Shown: positions 59,873-64,000 of the stretch, piece after piece
How the letters are laid out: every line of letters begins with the position of its first letter
How positions within the stretch are numbered: the stretch's first letter is position 1
DNA from: Adiantum capillus-veneris
Lineage: Eukaryota > Streptophyta > Polypodiopsida > Polypodiales > Pteridaceae
Length of the DNA: 64,000 nt
Assembly: GCA_014529385.2 (NCBI GenBank)
Contig: CM043969.1
Coordinates: forward strand, 25,499,946-25,563,945
Direction: 5' to 3'
The notes under the pieces: generated by a model
Seen by the model: only the letters and a program-made list of their open reading frames with translations
Databases searched by the model: none
What the model was told of the DNA's origin: nothing
Program-made: the position numbers and the translations under genes

Positions 59873-60097
59873 TGTTCGAATTAGGGTTGCAGAGAAACGC
59901 ACATAGCTTGGAGAAGATGAAGGAAGCTCAAGGCACACAATAGAGAGTCTGTTACTTAGTGTGCAATGGAAAGATTCATAGACCTAGAGTGATGGGCGTA
60001 TATACAATGCTCGGGGAAAAAACCTCCTAAAGAGGAAAAAAATGCCCCGGCGGTCCTAGTGTGTTCAGAACATCACTACCACATCTATATGGTAACA
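59873..60097 (-). repeat. E7 3' LTR, 225 bp
   Basis: On the minus strand it starts TGTTACCATATAGATGTGG and ends TTCGAACA. Preceded by a purine tract CCAGGGGGGAT (minus, about 60110-60100). The inner edge matches the end of homology of the flanking module. Confidence 0.8.
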
Positions 60098-60189
60098 AAT
60101 CCCCCCTGGAGTGATGCGGTGAACGAGAGCTGGCACATGAGTAAAGGGAAGTGCCATGCCCTGAGGACATGATCAGTCCACAAGGGGGA

Positions 60190-60790
60190 GTAAGCCCAAA
60201 GCTTTGCAGAAAGCTTCAAGCTTCTCACAAGACAATGCCTTTGTCAAAAGATCTGCAAGGTTTTCCTCTGTTGGCACATAAGCCAAGCTGATCTCTCGTA
60301 CTGAGAGCCTCTTCTTGACATAGTGGTATGCACCTCAATGTGCTTTGTGCACAGCATGAAAAATTGGGTTCCTCACAACTGCCAATGCTCTTTGACTGCC
60401 AGTGTAGATAGTGTTGGCAATGTCCTATCCAACACCCAAATCAGCCATAAGGCGTCTGAACCATACACACTCAACCGTAGCTGTGAAGACTACCTTGTAC
60501 TCAGCCTCAAAACTCAAAGTGGCCACAGTAGGTTGCTTCTTGCTCAACCATGATATACATGAACTGCCAAGCATGAAACAAAAACCACTTGTGGATACTC
60601 GCGTGTCAAAACAACCAACCCAATATGAGTCCGAAAAAGCATGTAAGTCTGGCGGCAATGATCCCCCCTTGGTATAAAACAAGCCAAGATGTAACGTGCC
60701 ACTAAGGTAGCGGAAAATTATCTTGACATCCTGCCAATGCTTAGGCCATGGGCTATGCATAAATCTGTTGACTTGTGAGACTGCAAACTA
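60190..60790 (-). pseudogene. E7 RNase H
   Basis: RFMHSPWPKHWQDVKIIFRY, AFSDSYWVGCFDTRVSTSGF and LSFEAEYKVVFTATVE show the copia RNase H with catalytic D and E. The frame is stopped after DLGVG (60425); the rest, with RALAVVRNPIFHAV and PTEENLADLLTKA, continues to about 60200 with further breaks. Confidence 0.85.
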
Positions 60791-61447
60791 AATATCCGGC
60801 CTCGTGTTGCATACATAAATGAGGCAGCCAAGAGCAGTTTGATAAAGAGTGACATCAGCAGGATCGCCAGCATCATGTAAACTCAACTTCAAACCTATTT
60901 CCATGGGAGTGGCAATAGGTTTGCAATCCTCAAGTCCAAACTTACATAGCAATGTCTCTATGTAACTTTTCTGACACAAGGCAATACCACCATCACACTG
61001 CTTAAACTGTATACCCAAGTAATGATGCAACAGCCCCAGCTCTTTCATCTTGAAAGTAGCATTCAAATCAGCCTTAAATTCATCAATATGTCTCTCATTT
61101 GGTCCAGTGATCAGCAAATCATCGACATAAAGAACCACAATGAGAAGTACATCACCCTCACGCTTTATATACAATGTGCTTTCTGTTGGACTGTTACGAA
61201 AGCCTCGTTTGACCAAATGAGTGTCATCTTTCTCATACCAAGCACAAGGAGATTGCTTCAACCCATACAAAGCCTTCTTACATCTGCAAACTTTGTCCTC
61301 TTGTCCTTTTATGACAAAACCGCGAGGCTGTGTTACATAAACTTCCTCAAATATGTCACCATTCAAGAAAGTAGTAACAATGTCTGATTGATGTATATCC
61401 CAACCAAAATGAACTGCCAATGCACATAGAAAATTCATAGTAGTCAT
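60788..61447 (-). pseudogene. E7 reverse transcriptase
   Basis: DIHQSDIVTTFLNGDIFEEV, KALYGLKQSPCAWYEK, VVLYVDDLLITGP (catalytic YVDD) and LGLLHHYLGIQF are classic copia RT motifs. A one-base frame change near 61440 separates it from the N-terminal part (61444-62010). It ends at a TAG after TRPDI. Confidence 0.9.
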
Positions 61448-62179
61448 ACGACAAGTGGAGCAAAAGTCTCTTCATAATCTATGCCTTTTTGTTGTGCATA
61501 ACCCTTCGCAACAAGTCGAGCCTTATGGCAATCGATCTCACCATCCGGCTTGCATTTCAACTTGTAAACCCACTTCGTACCAATGTCCTTTTTTCCAGGA
61601 GGCAAATCACATAAAGTCCATGTGTCATTTTCTATAAGTGCATCATATTCTGATTGCATGGCAGCCATCCAATTTTCTGAATTCTGTGCTTCATATGCTG
61701 ATTGCATGGCAGCCATCCAATTTTCTAAATTATGTGCTTCATCAAACGACAGAGGCTCCTCAACATCATGTAAGCTAGACACAGCCAAAGCATAACAATC
61801 TAATGCATAAGATGCATGGCAAGAGCCTGAACGAGTACGACTAGACATCCAATTTACTATCACGCAAAGTGTGCACCAGCCATTTTGGCATACCTCTAGC
61901 CTGCTCATTTTCAGCCCTTTCCTCATCAAGTACCTCATGTACATCTGCATCAGTAATAGGCTGATCTGTAAAATTTTCAGAAACCCCCATAAGTTGTACA
62001 TTTGCCTCATTGGAAGTTACATTCGTATTTCCACCACCAAAAAGAGGCAACAAAGTGTCATAAATGTCTTGTGAGCTTACATTACTGTCTCTAGTACATG
62101 ACAGCAAGGGCTGAACAAAATCTTCCACAAACACTACATTCCGTGAAACCAGAATACATTTTGTTTGCGGATGATACAA
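61444..62179 (-). pseudogene. E7 integrase-RT linker and RT N-terminus
   Basis: Two overlapping frames. 62010-61444 carries the RT start (WTLCDLPPGKKDIGTKWVYK, ARLVAKGYAQQKGIDYEETF). A 16-residue in-frame duplication (ENWMAAMQS occurs twice, 48 bp apart, 61657 and 61705) precedes it. 62179-61841 is the acidic linker after integrase (ITDADVHEVLDEERAENEQ). Confidence 0.8.
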
Positions 62180-62182
62180 CCT

Positions 62183-63735
62183 CTAACCTTTGCTTTCAGC
62201 ACTATAACCAACAAAAATACATTTGACAGCCTTATCATCCAATTTTTTGCGTTGTGTTTGTGGCACCAAAGCATATGCCAAACAGCCAAAAACACGCATG
62301 TGCTCAATAGAAGGCTTTCTATCATGCCATGCTTCATATGGAGTAATACACTGCAAAGCTTTCGTAGGACACCTGTTTAGTACATAAGTGGCACATATGA
62401 TGGCCTCAGCCAAAAAGAATGCGGCAAAGCTTGACTTTTGACCATACATCATGCCATTTCCGTAAGTGACCTATTTTTCCTCTTAGCAACACCATTTTGT
62501 TGAGGTGTATAAGGAACTGTACATTGGTGTTTTATCCCACGACTAGCCAGAAATGCATTGAATTCATGAGACATATACTCCCCCCCTCGATTGGAACGGA
62601 GGGTGCCCATAGTACATTTCGTGACATTTTCAGCCATAGCCAGAAATTGTTTGAAGCACATAAAAACTTCAGACTTTGATTTAAGCGGATATAACCATGC
62701 ATGCCTAGAGTAATCATCAATGAAAGTCACGAAGTACAGGTAATTGCCCAAGGACGGAGTTTGCATGGTCCCACAAACATCACTATGCACAAGATGCAAC
62801 CTACATGTGGCCCTAACTGAACCATCCTTTGGAAACTTAGGACGTTGCATTTTACCCAAAAGACAGCCTTCACAAATATGTTTGACAGGTGCTTCAAGAG
62901 GCGGCAAAGAAGCAACCATATCAGATTTCTGCAAACGCAGCAAACTGGCAAAATTCAGATGACCAAAACGTGCATGCCAAAGTTTTGCATCTGAAATAGC
63001 CCTTGAATCTGCAATTGCATTTGAAAAAATTTCTCCACACTTGTCATACAAAGTGAGCTTATATAGCCCACGGCACAAAAGGCCAGATGCAACAATTTCA
63101 TCACCAAAACTGCGATCATGAACTGTACATCTCTCATCCACAAATTTGACTACAAGTCTAAGTCTGGCAAGTGCGGATACAGACAAAAGATTCTTCTTGA
63201 TCCGAGGTACATAAAGTGCATCAACAAGTGTGAAAGAACTTCCATTAGCAGCAATAAGCACAATCTTTCCAACTCTCTGAACCGAATAAGAGGCATTGTT
63301 GGCACAAGTGACTGAATTCCCATGACGGACAAACTCGAGAGAGGTAAATAATTCATGATGTGAGGTAATGTGCTTTGTAGCACCACTGTCGAAATACCAC
63401 ACATGTGAATCTGCAGCAAGTGACAAGCATGCATCATGGAGAGTAGGATTGTAAGTGCACTCTGTGCTAAAAGCCCATTCTACATCAACATCAGCATTAC
63501 AGTATCCTTTTACAGAAGACTCAACAATGGCTGCATTTGTAGTGGAACCAGCATTTGCAGTGGAGCCACCCTCTTTCTTCTTAGCCTCTTTGGCCTTCAA
63601 CTTAGGACACGACTTGATCAAGTGATCATTAGCTATATAATAATGGCAATGCATCTTCTTTTTTCCCTTATCACCAAAATTTCCAGACAAATTTCTACCA
63701 GCAGAAGCATTAGGAACAAAAGTTTTGCCACTCAC
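62183..63735 (-). pseudogene. E7 zinc knuckle, protease and integrase
   Basis: Knuckle CHYYIANDHLIKSC has Tyr for the second Cys. Protease WYFDSGATKHIT (DSG) lies near 63390. GAG-pre-integrase LWHARFGHLN ... CEGCLLGK near 62980-62850. Integrase core VHSDVCGT, then RSNRGGEY where RxDNGGEY is expected, then NGVAKRKNR where NGVAERxNR is expected, so two of three catalytic acids are replaced. A frame change near 62450 leads to the C-terminal part (TPYEAWHDRKPSIEHMRVFG). Confidence 0.88.
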
Positions 63736-64000
63736 AGCAGAACCATAAGAAGTGGCTGCATTGTTGTTACCACCCTTTCTTTGAGAATCAATAAAAGCCT
63801 GTTCAACTGCACACGCTGCCTAGTCCTGTTTTTTCTGGAAAGTGACTCTTGCAACAGCAATGTGCATAATGCATCAAACTTGACAACTTCAGGATTTCCT
63901 TGGGTCATAAGTCTCCAAGTACTAGCAAAAGTCTGGTAGGAATCTGGTAAGGCATCAAGAGCAGTCTGCACAAGGGAACTGTCTGAAATGACTTCACCTG
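63732..64000 (-). pseudogene. E7 gag, partial
   Basis: ALDALPDSYQTFASTWRLMT and FDALCTLLLQE match the copia gag (UBN2-type) helix region. Continues beyond the window edge. Confidence 0.75.

Larger units (their letters stand above)
59873..64000 (-). mobile_element. E7: Ty1/copia element on minus strand, 5' end outside window
   Basis: Minus-strand order from the right edge: gag, knuckle, protease, integrase, reverse transcriptase, RNase H, polypurine tract, LTR. This is the copia order. The 5' LTR and the start of gag lie beyond 64000. At least five frame breaks. Confidence 0.9.

Overview
This is nuclear DNA of a land plant with a very repeat-rich genome. Evidence: plant-type Ty1/copia and Ty3/gypsy retrotransposons nested in each other, GT-AG introns in two cellular-type gene remnants, plant promoter motifs, long simple repeats, and no bacterial operons, rRNA or tRNA genes. 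The intron-bearing SWIM-finger transposase-like gene and the retroelement mixture make me lean towards a non-seed plant (fern or lycophyte). That is an impression, not a demonstration.

Left part (1-39 kb) is a stack of retroelements. E1 is a Ty1/copia element on + (1-5494, 5' LTR cut by the window edge). It sits in E0, a gypsy-like element on - (gag, zinc knuckle and protease 8280-5495; its 5' LTR 9165-9949). Next comes E4, a gypsy-type gag/protease on + (about 11157-11930, continuing 35973-38960). E4 is split by E3, a Tat-type Ty3/gypsy element on + with 2.3-2.4 kb LTRs (11931-35968). E3 is split inside its reverse transcriptase by E2, a second Tat-type element on - (17106-30985, 2.66 kb LTRs). 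The right LTR of E2 is split by a related solo LTR (26764-29436). Three insertions can be closed exactly, each with a 4-bp target duplication (ACGT/ATGT, CTAG, GCAG).

The middle (39.4-51.2 kb) is different. A decayed multi-exon gene T on - (42944-39472) encodes a MULE-like transposase-type protein with a C-terminal SWIM zinc finger. About 3.6 kb away and divergent, gene M on + (46601-51132) can be assembled into 13 exons. They appear to encode an N-terminal ParB/Srx-like domain and a C-terminal beta-class N4/N6 DNA methyltransferase-like domain, a bacterial/phage-type pairing in an intron-rich plant gene. Between them lie two related hairpins (one with 60-nt perfect arms), a MITE-like inverted repeat and a GTC/ATC-rich minisatellite. 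This T/M block is the most unusual part of the window.

The right part (51.2-64 kb) holds a poly-G tract and CT-repeat duplication, degenerate gag-like sequence with repeated W-x-P-K motifs, E6 (a gypsy-like pol remnant on -, same clade as E0), and E7 (a Ty1/copia element on - with its 3' LTR at 59873-60097, running off the right edge). No intact host gene was recognised. Nearly every premature stop in the longer frames is TAG, TAA or TGA where CAG, CAA or CGA would fit, consistent with C-to-T decay of methylated DNA.
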